A DNA stretch of 64,000 nt from Paenibacillus hunanensis (GTDB lineage: Bacteria > Bacillota > Bacilli > Paenibacillales > Paenibacillaceae). Below are positions 52,190 through 61,073 of this stretch, in pieces (position 1 is the stretch's first letter; every line of letters begins with the position of its first letter). The notes under the pieces were generated by a model, which ran no database searches, was not told where the DNA came from, and was given only the letters and a program-made list of their open reading frames with translations. Where the stretch lies: positions 248,001 through 312,000 of the forward strand of contig NZ_BMMB01000005.1 in assembly GCF_014645615.1 (NCBI RefSeq), given 5' to 3'. A program made the position numbers and the translations under genes.

Positions 52190-52208
52190 CATACCCCCAT
52201 AGGGTATG
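52190..52208 (-). promoter_or_regulatory. CsoR operator upstream of csoR
   Basis: CATACCC-CCATA-GGGTATG, a perfect 7-bp inverted repeat that matches the known CsoR box type. It should autoregulate csoR-copZ in response to copper. Confidence 0.85.
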
Positions 52209-52336
52209 CAAGCGAGCGATATACTAGATTTGCTAGAGCCGTGCTATGCCTTATATAATTACCTATCAAATATTTCTAAAACTATGCTTCATCCTCCATT
52301 TGTAAACGCATTTATGCTACACTTGGAGTGACTCTG

Positions 52337-52395
52337 GATAAAGTAGCCTGTGCTCTTCTAGCACTGGTACTAACAACTGTAAAAGCTACTTTATC
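52337..52395 (-). terminator. Hairpin after the response regulator gene
   Basis: GATAAAGTAGC and GCTACTTTATC pair perfectly over 11 bp, with an inner GTGCT/AGCAC stem. The T run is weak. Confidence 0.6.
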
Positions 52396-52432
52396 AGCAT
52401 ATACAGAAGCGATCGTTCACTTCTGTAATCGG

Positions 52433-52888
52433 TTAAACAGGTTCTCGATCATCGTTCAGCGTGCTGGAGCCAGCCACGGATTCGGTAGCTTGCTGTTGCG
52501 ACTCGTCTGCTTCCGGATCGGATATCCCCAGATGCCCCATCACACGTTCAACAAGCTGAGGTGGGTCAACCGGCTTGGTCAAAAAGTCGATCGCACCGCC
52601 GCGAACCCCCTTCCTCACCATCTCCGGTCGCGAATCGCCGGAGAGCAGCAATACCGGAATATCACGCGTCGCCTCGGTACGTTTGAGCTGATCCAGCACA
52701 TCCAGCCCGTCTCGATCCGGCAGATTGATATCTAAAATAATCAGATCATACCCGGTAATACGTGAAGGAATGCGGAAAAACTCGATCGCATCCTCATACG
52801 ATTCGACCACTACATTTTCAGGCTCCAATAACTGCTTGACCAGCATCACAAACGGGCTGCTATCATCAACAATACCAATCTTTTTCAT
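52433..52888 (-). CDS. Response regulator, receiver domain plus short acidic tail
   Basis: A 151-residue protein. The receiver domain has VDDSSPF near the start, phosphoacceptor Asp in LIILDINLPDRDG (near 53), Ser in LLLSGDS and Lys in FLTKPVDPPQ. About 25 acidic and Gln/Thr-rich residues follow. There is no DNA-binding domain. It is divergent from an Hpt protein with only 43 bases between the starts, suggesting a phosphorelay pair expressed from a shared promoter region. No kinase is nearby. Confidence 0.85.
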   Translation of the reverse strand: MKKIGIVDDSSPFVMLVKQLLEPENVVVESYEDAIEFFRIPSRITGYDLIILDINLPDRDGLDVLDQLKRTEATRDIPVLLLSGDSRPEMVRKGVRGGAIDFLTKPVDPPQLVERVMGHLGISDPEADESQQQATESVAGSSTLNDDREPV

Positions 52889-52931
52889 CTACCGCTTCAC
52901 ATCCTTATTCATGATTAAAGGGAGGCTTCCC

Positions 52932-53297
52932 ATGTCCAAAGCAGAACGTTATCGGCAGATTATCGAGCAGACCCGAGTCCGCTTTCTACAAGATGCCACG
53001 ATCAAATTGCAGGATATACACGCAGGCTTGACGAGCTACAATGGGCTGGAGGAGCCAGATGCGGACGCAGGTCTGGCGCTCGCGAATCAGATTCATCGCC
53101 ATGTGCATGCGATCAAAGGACTTGCACTTACCCTGTCGTACGCTGAGATTGATGAGCTATGTGGTGATATGATTAACTACATTTTAAACGATCCAGCTAG
53201 AATATGGAAACGGGAGCATGTCGATCGTCTACAACAGCAGGTGAACCAGCTCCAACAGCTGATTGACGATGCTAGGGCCAGCTCCAGCATCACGTAA
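52932..53297 (+). CDS. Hpt (histidine phosphotransfer)-like protein
   Basis: A 121-residue helical protein. The segment IHRHVHAIKGLALTLSYAEI matches the Hpt active-site helix HxxKG; the likely phospho-His is the one four residues before AIKG. Hpt proteins shuttle phosphate between receivers. The ATG at 52932 follows AAAGGGAGGCTTCCC; the longer frame upstream overlaps the divergent response regulator and is not used. Partner receiver is probably the adjacent divergent gene. Confidence 0.78.
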   Translation: MSKAERYRQIIEQTRVRFLQDATIKLQDIHAGLTSYNGLEEPDADAGLALANQIHRHVHAIKGLALTLSYAEIDELCGDMINYILNDPARIWKREHVDRLQQQVNQLQQLIDDARASSSIT

Positions 53298-53426
53298 GTC
53301 GATAGCCCCTTCGCGTCCACCGGAATCTCCACGTTATATCTTTCTACCGGGTTGGTCTGTTCTCCTTTTCCTGATACAATAGATCAGGTTGTACGCGCGA
53401 ATTTACGGAGAAAGGGGCTCTTTTCG

Positions 53427-53999
53427 TTGGCACAATTGTTTTTTAAATACGGAGCCATGAATAGCGGCAAATCGATTGAGATTCTTAAAGTCGCCCATAA
53501 TTACGAGGAACAAAACAAGCATGTTCTGATCTTCACGTCTGCACTGGATACACGAGACGAGATCGGCTATGTCTCCTCCCGTATCGGTGTGCGTCGTCAG
53601 GCGATTGCCATTCATGAGGATACAGATATTTTTGATATCGTTAAAAAGGTTACACCCAAGCCATCCTGCGTGCTGATTGATGAATGTCAGTTTTTGAAAA
53701 AGGATATGGTATTGCAGCTCGTTGATATCGTGGATAAGCTGAATATCCCGGTGATGGGCTTCGGACTCAAAAATGACTTCCAAAACCAGCTATTCGAGGG
53801 CAGTCAGTATATGCTGCTGTACGCGGATAAGATTGAGGAAATGAAGACGATCTGCTGGTTCTGCGAACGCAAAGCGACGATGAATATGCGGATGCTGGAT
53901 GGGCATCCCGTCTATACAGGCGAGCAGATTCAGATCGGCGGTAATGAAAGCTATTATCCCGTCTGTCGCAAATGCTACAATAATCCACCTATTGCATAA
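53427..53999 (+). CDS. tdk: Thymidine kinase
   Basis: A 190-residue nucleoside kinase salvaging thymidine to dTMP. It shows the P-loop [14 protein letters not shown], the Walker B-like [11 protein letters not shown], and the substrate lid and zinc ligands ([21 protein letters not shown]). I start at the TTG at 53427, nine bases after AAAGGGG; the longer frame is non-coding upstream. Monocistronic and followed by a terminator. Confidence 0.93.
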   Translation: MAQLFFKYGAMNSGKSIEILKVAHNYEEQNKHVLIFTSALDTRDEIGYVSSRIGVRRQAIAIHEDTDIFDIVKKVTPKPSCVLIDECQFLKKDMVLQLVDIVDKLNIPVMGFGLKNDFQNQLFEGSQYMLLYADKIEEMKTICWFCERKATMNMRMLDGHPVYTGEQIQIGGNESYYPVCRKCYNNPPIA

Positions 54000-54114
54000 T
54001 GGAGCGAGTAGGTCGAATTGCTCGTTTCATGTTCTGGCAAGTGCATGGCGACGATCTAAATGGGGATATGCAGCCCCTGCAGCCCCTGCAGCTGCCGTAC
54101 TCTATGTATCCAGT

Positions 54115-54152
54115 AGCTGTCTAATTCTGTAACGGGATTAGGCAGCTTTTTT
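54115..54152 (+). terminator. Terminator of tdk
   Basis: AGCTGtCTAAT pairs with ATTAGgCAGCT, followed by TTTTTT. Confidence 0.82.
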
Positions 54153-54182
54153 GCTTATTGATTAACTCTATCAAAATCAAAA

Positions 54183-54223
54183 AACAGCCACATTCGATGC
54201 GTAGATCGACCGATGTGGCTGTT
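54183..54223 (-). terminator. Terminator of the amaP-asp23 operon
   Basis: AACAGCCACAT pairs with ATGTGGCTGTT; the minus strand ends in a T run. Confidence 0.85.
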
Positions 54224-54272
54224 CGCTTGATGATTATTCTACTATGCTACCACGTAGCTGTAGCTGATGAGC

Positions 54273-54719
54273 TTAGTTTACGCGCTCTACCTTTGGCTCC
54301 TCTTGTGGGCCTTTCGTATCCAGCTCGAATTCTTTACGTGTTTTAACATCCACGATATTCAGGTTGATTTCTACGACTTCCAGGCCTGTCATGCGGTTTA
54401 CCGCTTCGGTTACCTTTTTGATCAGCTCGTTGAAGATCGTAGGGATGCTTTTGCCGTATTCAACAGTTGCGACCAGATCGAGGGCAACCTGCTTTTCGCC
54501 TACTTCTACATCCACGCCACGAATAACGTTTTCGGCGTTGCTGAAACGACCTGCCAGATTACTGAAGAAGCCACCTTCCAGAGACAGGATACCCTGTACC
54601 TCATTTGCCGCCAATGCCGCGATCTTCTGAATAACCTGATCTTCAAAAGTCAGGGAGTTTTTGCGCACCTGTGTTCCTTGTACTTGAGTCTCGATTGTGT
54701 CCAGTCTGGTTTCTGCCAT
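54273..54719 (-). CDS. Asp23/Gls24 family alkaline-shock protein
   Basis: A 148-residue cytosolic protein of the Asp23/Gls24/DUF322 family: FEDQVIQKIAALAANEVQGI, VDVEVGEKQVALDLVATVEY and VNRMTGLEVVEINLNIVDV are the family blocks. It tethers to membrane AmaP and supports cell-envelope homeostasis. The ATG follows AAAGGATGACTGAAC. Last gene of amaP-DUF2273-asp23. Confidence 0.9.
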   Translation of the reverse strand: MAETRLDTIETQVQGTQVRKNSLTFEDQVIQKIAALAANEVQGILSLEGGFFSNLAGRFSNAENVIRGVDVEVGEKQVALDLVATVEYGKSIPTIFNELIKKVTEAVNRMTGLEVVEINLNIVDVKTRKEFELDTKGPQEEPKVERVN

Positions 54720-54964
54720 GTTCAGTCATCCTTTCTGTGTTCCATTCGTTTTTGCGCTACTATGCGTTGATAGTAGCAAGTGGTAAGACCTTATCGACGT
54801 TGTTACCATTCAGGCGAGGCAAGCACGGTATTCACGGTTGCCCCGTATGATTTGCAATATGCAATTTATAGTAAAAGGATTCGCCCGGCATACACCGGAG
54901 TACGATAATCCTGAATACCTGTATCTCGATTTTTATGATCATTAACTACTTTATGGGCTATAGG

Positions 54965-55168
54965 CTATCTGGTAAAAAACTGAACCCACTTCTGCACATT
55001 CAGTGCGCCATCCTGCCATTTACCGATCAGATAACCAACCAGCATACAGGCGACGATCAGCAGCGTATAGCCAAAACCAATCGTGATCCATAGAATACCA
55101 ACAATTAATCCCAGCAATGTCCACAGTATCCGTCTACGGTACGGCAACAATAATTCCATCATATCCAA
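54965..55168 (-). CDS. DUF2273 small membrane protein
   Basis: A 67-residue protein with two membrane segments (LLGLIVGILWITIGFGYTLL and an adjoining VACMLVGYLIG) and a basic C-terminus. This is the DUF2273 family that accompanies Asp23/AmaP. The start is the TTG at 55168 about ten bases after GGAGG; an ATG two codons later is the alternative. It sits 15 bases after amaP and 245 before asp23. Confidence 0.85.
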   Translation of the reverse strand: MDMMELLLPYRRRILWTLLGLIVGILWITIGFGYTLLIVACMLVGYLIGKWQDGALNVQKWVQFFTR

Positions 55169-55183
55169 TGCAGACTCCCTCCT

Positions 55184-55747
55184 TTAAATGACGCGGGGTA
55201 CATTTTTGTTTTTGCTTGGCGTTTCTTCCTGACGCTCATCTACACGAACCTCGACACGTACACGCTCGATTTGCAGTAGCTGCTTCAGCTGATGTTCCAC
55301 GTGAAGCTGTAGCTCACTGGCAGCATCGACCACATTACTTGTCGGAATCAATCCGCCGCGAATGCTCGTGTATACGGATCGGTTACTCTTTTTGAGTCGT
55401 GTGTAGATCTGAGGCTGCTTGAGTACATTCTTTTCCTGTACGGCATGGAAAATCGTCTGCTCAATCATATTTTGCGTCAGGCGAATATTACCGACTGGAG
55501 TCGTAATATACAGCGCCCGTGTCTTCGGACGAGCCAGCAGTCCGATCAAAAACAATAGCGCAAACAATACAAAGAATACGAGTGCCACAATCGCGACCGT
55601 CTGCACTGCCCATAGCTGTGCTTGCAAATAATTGTCGACCATCGTTGAGAAGTTACCCAGTGGATATACGATTGCGCCAAATACTGCCATCGCAGCCATC
55701 CCCACCAGTCCGATGAGTAAAAAAGATAAACGTGTCAGCCTGTTCAT
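55184..55747 (-). CDS. amaP: Alkaline shock response membrane anchor protein AmaP
   Basis: A 187-residue protein with two N-terminal membrane helices (about residues 7-28 and 50-72, VAIVALVFFVLFALLFLIGL) and a cytosolic Asp23-like domain ending in a basic tail. AmaP anchors Asp23 to the membrane in Staphylococcus and is involved in envelope stress. The ATG follows GAAGGAGAGATGGC. First gene of the amaP-DUF2273-asp23 operon. Confidence 0.88.
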   Translation of the reverse strand: MNRLTRLSFLLIGLVGMAAMAVFGAIVYPLGNFSTMVDNYLQAQLWAVQTVAIVALVFFVLFALLFLIGLLARPKTRALYITTPVGNIRLTQNMIEQTIFHAVQEKNVLKQPQIYTRLKKSNRSVYTSIRGGLIPTSNVVDAASELQLHVEHQLKQLLQIERVRVEVRVDERQEETPSKNKNVPRVI

Positions 55748-55759
55748 GCCATCTCTCCT

Positions 55760-56380
55760 TCACTTGTGAGCAGTCCGTGCGTGCAGCCTTCTCATGCATA
55801 AAAGTGAGAATCGCAATCGCTACGGGTGTGTTTTCAAGCTGTTAACATTATGTTGACATGTGTTGGTTAAAAGCTGCGGCATCATATCCAGACGTGCAAG
55901 CTGTCATGTTACATGGCATGCCTGTACACCGTATCGTTTAGCATCTTTAGTCCATTTAGGTGCATAGATTGACCTAATGATACGCCGCAATGCAAAGGTT
56001 ACAAAATTGTTAATTAGAAGTTAGATGAAATATTGCACATTTTTTTGGCGGCCAGCCCATCTTTCCTACTTCAAAGAACCTTATCATCATCCAGAAGGCG
56101 TTCCTCCCGTTGATCCTCTACGCGTCATTGCTCAAGGATAATGAGAAGAATGCGGAGTATTGCATCATGCCTGCACATCCGTATGAGCACAAAAGACTTA
56201 TACACAATCGCATATACGCCTTATATCTCGTACCCAATTGGTTTGTGCCAGCTTCAAACCTGTTATTAACATAACCAGCCTTTTCGATAGTTGAATCACT
56301 TATTTATATTACTAAATTGTAAATTATGTTAACGAAAAGGGATGAATTATGTAAATCTTAACGGCACAGTTTAGATAATA
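55760..56380. other. Intergenic region between amaP and the tetR terminator
   Basis: About 600 bases with no supported gene. It should contain the amaP promoter. No repeat or hairpin of note except AT-rich stretches near 55990-56040. Confidence 0.4.
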
Positions 56381-56431
56381 AAAAGGACTTCTAACTGATC
56401 AGCCAAAGCCGATTACGTTAGAAGTCCCTTT
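56381..56431 (-). terminator. Terminator of the YhgE-tetR operon
   Basis: AAAGGACTTCTAAC pairs with GTTAGAAGTCCCTTT; the minus strand continues in a T run. Confidence 0.85.
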
Positions 56432-56596
56432 GTAACGATGATGTCTATAGTCGCCATAGTTGGATGAATACCGATTTAAAATATTCGTCTAACAACAATC
56501 TGATGTCAATTTCTGCATCATCTTATTTTCATTGTATACATTAACTGTTGTATACAGAGAGCGATCACATCGGAACACGATCTACACGAATACACT

Positions 56597-57208
56597 TTAA
56601 GCTTCGGGCTTCACATAGCCAACCGATGCCAGCAAGCTACTGGTTAATTGTTCCAGATGTTCATATGGTGATAAGGGCTGCTCATCCAGAATCGGCAGCA
56701 TTGGATACGACTTGGCTGCATTGCTCGAAAAGACGATGCTACCTGTCATTTGCAGGAGTGCCAGATCGAGCGATTGAAAATGAAAGATTCCCTGCGCTTT
56801 CCCCTGCTCTAGATAATGACGCAACAAGCTCCATGCTGGCAGCGTATAGCGCTGAATGATAGCGATCCGCTCCGATCGCAGTGCAAATTCCTGATGTAAA
56901 ATAAGCGAAATCTCCGGGTCCTGCTGCCATAGCGCAAATAGACGAGCCACGAGTCGCTCCAGTCCCGTTACCGGATCAAGCCCTTCCTGCCGCAACGCAT
57001 CTGAAAATGATCTGCCCAGCATAAACTCATCCAGCATCGCTTCAAACAGCTGCTCCTTGCCGCCATAATAATACGAGACAAGCGATATATTCGCATCTGC
57101 TTCGCGGCATATCTCGCGCACCGTTGTCACGTCAAAGCCGCGAGCAGCTGCCAGCTTGCGTGTAGCCTTTAAAATACGCAGTTTGACGTGCTCTTCATCC
57201 TTAGTCAC
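56597..57208 (-). CDS. TetR-family regulator of the adjacent ABC-2 permease
   Basis: A 203-residue regulator. The helix-turn-helix is FDVTTVREICREADANISLV followed by SYYYGGKEQLFEAML; the C-terminal domain is of the CerR/TetR_C type (QQDPEISLILHQEFALRSER). I use the GTG at 57208 after AGGGAAGTGACTTCT; an ATG at 57232 is an alternative. Follows the permease on the same strand by 76 bases, so the two form an operon and the regulator probably controls it. Confidence 0.82.
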   Translation of the reverse strand: MTKDEEHVKLRILKATRKLAAARGFDVTTVREICREADANISLVSYYYGGKEQLFEAMLDEFMLGRSFSDALRQEGLDPVTGLERLVARLFALWQQDPEISLILHQEFALRSERIAIIQRYTLPAWSLLRHYLEQGKAQGIFHFQSLDLALLQMTGSIVFSSNAAKSYPMLPILDEQPLSPYEHLEQLTSSLLASVGYVKPEA

Positions 57209-57284
57209 AGAAGTCACTTCCCTATATCCCATTCATTCCATTTGTCTCCGTACACCTATATTACAGTACATATCACGATAGCTA

Positions 57285-58442
57285 TTACGATTCCGTGATC
57301 ACTACGGGAGCTGGAGTCGGAATGCGATCCTGCTGCCGTGAGGTAGCGATCACGATAATGATCAGCGCTACGATCATTATGATCACCAGCGCTAGCGCAT
57401 CCTTCGCTGTACCCGTTCCTCCGAACAGTATATTCATCAAGCCCTGTACCGCATACGTAGCCGGGAAAATCTCACCCAGACCCTGATAAAATGCTGGCAA
57501 TAGCTCACGCGGCATCATCGCTCCCGACGAGACAAGCTGTGCCGATAGGATCAAAATGTTAAACAGCATGCCTGCCATACCAAATACAAACAGGAACATT
57601 TGAGATACGAACATAAAAGTCAGCAGGAACAATGCTTGAAAGCCCCATAGCGCAAAGAAGCCATGGCCAAGCTGTCCACCCAGCAATGCAACAAGCGAGG
57701 TGCCGACCAGCGATACGACAACAGATGCGCCTGCTGTCACAAGCAGACGGACTGCCATCCGCTGCCAGCGACCAAAGCGCGTAGCGAGCGCACGCGACGA
57801 AACTTCAAAGTTCTGTCCCATGATCATCGCGCCGACATACGAGGCAAGGATCATCATCATCGGCACCATCTGGTTGTTCATGCCCTGTACCGGATTGACC
57901 GATTCAATATTGGATACGACGCGTTGTGATAGCGCCGTCGCCATGCTCTGCGTCTGCTGTGCGGACATCTGCGAAGAGCTGCCCAGTACGCTTTGTAGTC
58001 CATTTTCAATAGCGACCTTGTTGACGCTGGCCGTAATACCGTCAGCGATGCCAGTCATCATATTTTTGATCATGACCGGATTCGATTCATTCACCAGATA
58101 ATGTAGTTGGGCTGGATTCGTCGAGGTGATCGTCGCTCCAAAATCAGCCGGAATTTCCACGATCATCTGAATATCACGAGCCTGGAGCTGCTGCTGTGCC
58201 TGCTCCATCGTCAGCCCCATCTTGAGCTGTACGGGCAGCTTGCCATTCAGGCCGCTCACTACCTGCTCTCCGAATGTCTGATCTTCGTTGACCACCGCCA
58301 CACTTAACTGATTCAAACGATCTGTAATTCCATGATACCCTGTCATCCAGACGACCGCAAAAATCAACTGAAATAAAATCGCTGTAATGATTCCGACACG
58401 AGTGGTCGGTAGCTTGAGAAATGCTCCAAAAATAGGTTTCAT
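57285..58442 (-). CDS. ABC-2 type permease (YhgE/Pip family)
   Basis: A 385-residue membrane protein: an N-terminal helix (VGIITAILFQLIFAVVWMTG), a 170-residue extracytoplasmic domain, then five C-terminal helices. The layout matches YhgE/Pip-type ABC-2 permeases, which act without an obvious ATPase or with one elsewhere, exporting lipids, drugs or lipoteichoic precursors. No ATPase gene lies beside it. A possible start context at 58442 is weak (GGAGACGGT). Forms an operon with the TetR gene. Confidence 0.82.
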   Translation of the reverse strand: MKPIFGAFLKLPTTRVGIITAILFQLIFAVVWMTGYHGITDRLNQLSVAVVNEDQTFGEQVVSGLNGKLPVQLKMGLTMEQAQQQLQARDIQMIVEIPADFGATITSTNPAQLHYLVNESNPVMIKNMMTGIADGITASVNKVAIENGLQSVLGSSSQMSAQQTQSMATALSQRVVSNIESVNPVQGMNNQMVPMMMILASYVGAMIMGQNFEVSSRALATRFGRWQRMAVRLLVTAGASVVVSLVGTSLVALLGGQLGHGFFALWGFQALFLLTFMFVSQMFLFVFGMAGMLFNILILSAQLVSSGAMMPRELLPAFYQGLGEIFPATYAVQGLMNILFGGTGTAKDALALVIIMIVALIIIVIATSRQQDRIPTPAPVVITES

Positions 58443-58610
58443 ACCGTCTCCTTTGTCTGCTCTTTTTCTATGTTCAACCGTTGTTCATACTACCCCTTTG
58501 TCATTTCAAACAATCGTTTTAAACATTTGTTTTATAACTATAAAAGCTGTAAGCGTATACTGTCAAAGTTAAAATTTGAACAATTTTTAGACCTAACCGA
58601 AAATAGGCAA

Positions 58611-58656
58611 AAAGGGCGTATATCATTACCTGCTATCGGAATGATATACGCCCTTT
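58611..58656 (-). terminator. Terminator of the nitroreductase gene
   Basis: AAAGGGCGTATATCATT pairs perfectly with AATGATATACGCCCTTT (17 bp), then T-rich sequence on the minus strand. Confidence 0.88.
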
Positions 58657-58748
58657 ACCTTATATCAAGTGCTCTACAACATCGGTTGTAGAGGATTGTA
58701 TGGCTACACTTAGTTAATCCTCAGTTGTAGACGATCCTACGACTATAC

Positions 58749-59420
58749 TTAGTTAATCCATTGTACGACTTGCTCAGTGGTACGTCTTTCTTTCGGACGC
58801 AGCTCTTTATCAGTACGATAACCGAAAGCGACCATCACGCTCACGCCGAATTCGCCATCATCCATCAAGCCTTCTTCTTTGAGCAGCTTCTCTACATTGT
58901 CCAGCTGGAAGCCTTCGATTGGGCAAGAATCGATACCGATCTCTGCCGCTGCTGTCATCATATTGCCAAGAGCGATATACGTCTGCTTGGAAGCCCAGTC
59001 AAACAAAGCGCGCTCATTTTCCAAAATTTTCAGATCGTTCTCCTGGAATTCACGATAGCGTCCCAGCACCTGATTGAATAATTCTTCTGGCATTTTTTTC
59101 ACTTCAAGCATTTGCTCGCGTAAGTACGGGGAATCATAACGTACGTTTTTGCGTGCAAGCATAATCACAAAGTGACTTGCTGTTGGCAATTGTCCCTGTG
59201 CACCCCATGTAATCTGACGAAGCTTGCTGCGCAGCTCTTCATTTTGCACAACGAGGAATTTCCATGGCTCTGAACCGACCGAGCTTGGTGACAGACGTCC
59301 GGTTTCCAAAATAAATGCAAAATCGTCCTCCGAAATTTTACGCTCTGGATCGAAAGCCTTTGTTGCATGTCTAAAATGGTATGCGTCTAGAATCTGTTGC
59401 TTTCTTTGCTCTTTATCCAT
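58749..59420 (-). CDS. NAD(P)H-dependent nitroreductase family oxidoreductase
   Basis: A 223-residue FMN-dependent protein of the NfsB/YfkO branch: YHFRHATKAFDPERKISEDD, ETGRLSPSSVGSEPWKFLVV, LGNMMTAAAEIGIDSCPIEG and VAFGYRTDKELRPKERR are the flavin-loop and dimer motifs. It reduces nitro compounds, quinones or flavins using NAD(P)H. The ATG at 59420 follows TCGGAGGAACC; upstream residues in the longer frame are not part of the fold. Monocistronic. Confidence 0.88.
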   Translation of the reverse strand: MDKEQRKQQILDAYHFRHATKAFDPERKISEDDFAFILETGRLSPSSVGSEPWKFLVVQNEELRSKLRQITWGAQGQLPTASHFVIMLARKNVRYDSPYLREQMLEVKKMPEELFNQVLGRYREFQENDLKILENERALFDWASKQTYIALGNMMTAAAEIGIDSCPIEGFQLDNVEKLLKEEGLMDDGEFGVSVMVAFGYRTDKELRPKERRTTEQVVQWIN

Positions 59421-59551
59421 GTATGGTTCCTCCGATAATCTATATATTAATAACATGTTTACTTTTAGTAACAATGAAAGTATAGATTGTATTCAATGGA
59501 CTGTCAACTAACGCTTATGGATATATTTCACTATTCAAGGTAGACCGCACC

Positions 59552-59590
59552 AAAAAAGCTCCTACCGTTATTGCGGTTGTAGGAGCTTTT
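59552..59590 (-). terminator. Terminator of the unknown membrane-anchored protein gene
   Basis: AAAAGCTCCTAC pairs with GTAGGAGCTTTT, with T runs. Confidence 0.8.
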
Positions 59591-59612
59591 GGAACGGGTG
59601 ATGATACGGTAT

Positions 59613-60557
59613 TCAGTTCGGAAGGATAATCGTGTAGGTACCTGGAGCTTTGACCTGGAAATGGAGTCCATGTGGGTAGGTGGAATTATAATTCGTTAGT
59701 GAGGCGTTTACATATTGCTGTTGTCCATCTTCGCTTTGCCATTGGACTTTAAGCTGTTGGAGCTGCTCTGTAGTTAATGACGTATTTTCGATAGGTAGGG
59801 TGACATACAATGTACCCGCACCGTTTTCCACATTAACCTTCATGGAGGTGGATTGTGCCCCTACTGGTTTTTGTATCGTCTGGTCGGTATGCAACTGTAC
59901 ATTCATATCCTGCTGGGTCGATGCCTTCAGCGTTTCGGCTGGGATAAACAGGTCACCGTATAGCGCTTTGATGACCAGGCCGTAGTCTGAATTGGCTAGC
60001 ATCTCTCCACCCGCTTTTGTCACTGTAAAATACAGATCAGCTACCTCGACAGGCTTAGCAGGAGGCATAAGGTATACACCTATCTCCCCCCCGTCTTTAC
60101 GCAGCATATCGACCGTCAGAGCAGATTCCTTTGGGCCGATGACGAGCTTGTCGCCCAGCCATTGATCGTTTTTTACCTGACGCTCTATAGCAAGAGTTAC
60201 GGGGCGCTTACCACCAGGCTGATTGCTCACCATCTGTCCTGTGGGGTAACTCGTAATGGCAGTGGCTGCGGGATCAGGTAACACCTCTACCGGTACAGCT
60301 TCGCCTGTTGGAACATTGATCAGATCTGAAGAAGTCTCATTCCCACTAGCTTGATTGACAAGTGACGATGCGGTAACCGATGCAGATGCAGTATTCACAG
60401 ATGATGCATTGGCTGTGTCACCCTGTAGCGGCTCGGATAACACGACAATAGAGACCGCACTTATCCCACAGAGCAGCACGATTCCTGCTCCGGTTACACC
60501 TATGGTATGGGTGTGTACGAAACGACGAGTAGCTTTCAACAAATCCTGTAATTTCAT
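59613..60557 (-). CDS. Membrane-anchored extracytoplasmic protein of unknown function
   Basis: A 314-residue protein with one N-terminal membrane helix (about residues 20-42, GVTGAGIVLLCGISAVSIVV) and a Ser/Thr/Asn/Ala-rich linker, then a beta-rich extracytoplasmic domain with short strand blocks (VADLYFTVTKAGGE; SMKVNVENGAGTLYVTLPIE; TYTIILPN). No enzyme motif is seen; it resembles surface or adhesion-like modules. The ATG follows AAGGAGAATTGGG. Monocistronic with its own terminator. Confidence 0.72.
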   Translation of the reverse strand: MKLQDLLKATRRFVHTHTIGVTGAGIVLLCGISAVSIVVLSEPLQGDTANASSVNTASASVTASSLVNQASGNETSSDLINVPTGEAVPVEVLPDPAATAITSYPTGQMVSNQPGGKRPVTLAIERQVKNDQWLGDKLVIGPKESALTVDMLRKDGGEIGVYLMPPAKPVEVADLYFTVTKAGGEMLANSDYGLVIKALYGDLFIPAETLKASTQQDMNVQLHTDQTIQKPVGAQSTSMKVNVENGAGTLYVTLPIENTSLTTEQLQQLKVQWQSEDGQQQYVNASLTNYNSTYPHGLHFQVKAPGTYTIILPN

Positions 60558-60559
60558 AT

Positions 60560-61073
60560 CCCAATTCTCCTTAATGTTCTGACTAATGCGTCGTTAAGCC
60601 TCTATAAGTCGCTACTTTTCATTAGCCTGTATAGTCAGGAAAACGCAAGCCTTTACGACAGCCTCGATATCTATGGGCTCCTATGATGCAATAAACCAGC
60701 TTTTGAAGACGAATAAATGAAACTTCATCCTTACACTTTCCTCTCGCCAGTCTTTACATTCATAAGCTCATATTCGTGAAGTAATATTTATAATTTACAG
60801 TTGAGGATTTTTCAAAAGCGTAGCAAATGTTTACAGAATAGGGCGATTCGCCCTTGCTATATGCCGATTATAAAACATTTTAATTAGTAATAGTTGAAAA
60901 TTGGAATAAATAGGACATTATTCCCATAACCTATTTTTTAGGATATCATTCTATTATTTATACGCACTATTTATACATAAGGTTGATCATCTTTGAAGAA
61001 TTTGTAAAAATAGTTTTGAGCCTTTTGTTGAAGGGTAAAGACAGAAGGAACTCTCTTTGAGGAGGTACTACTT
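60560..61073. other. Intergenic region
   Basis: About 515 AT-rich bases with divergent promoters expected. I see no gene or structure. Confidence 0.4.
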
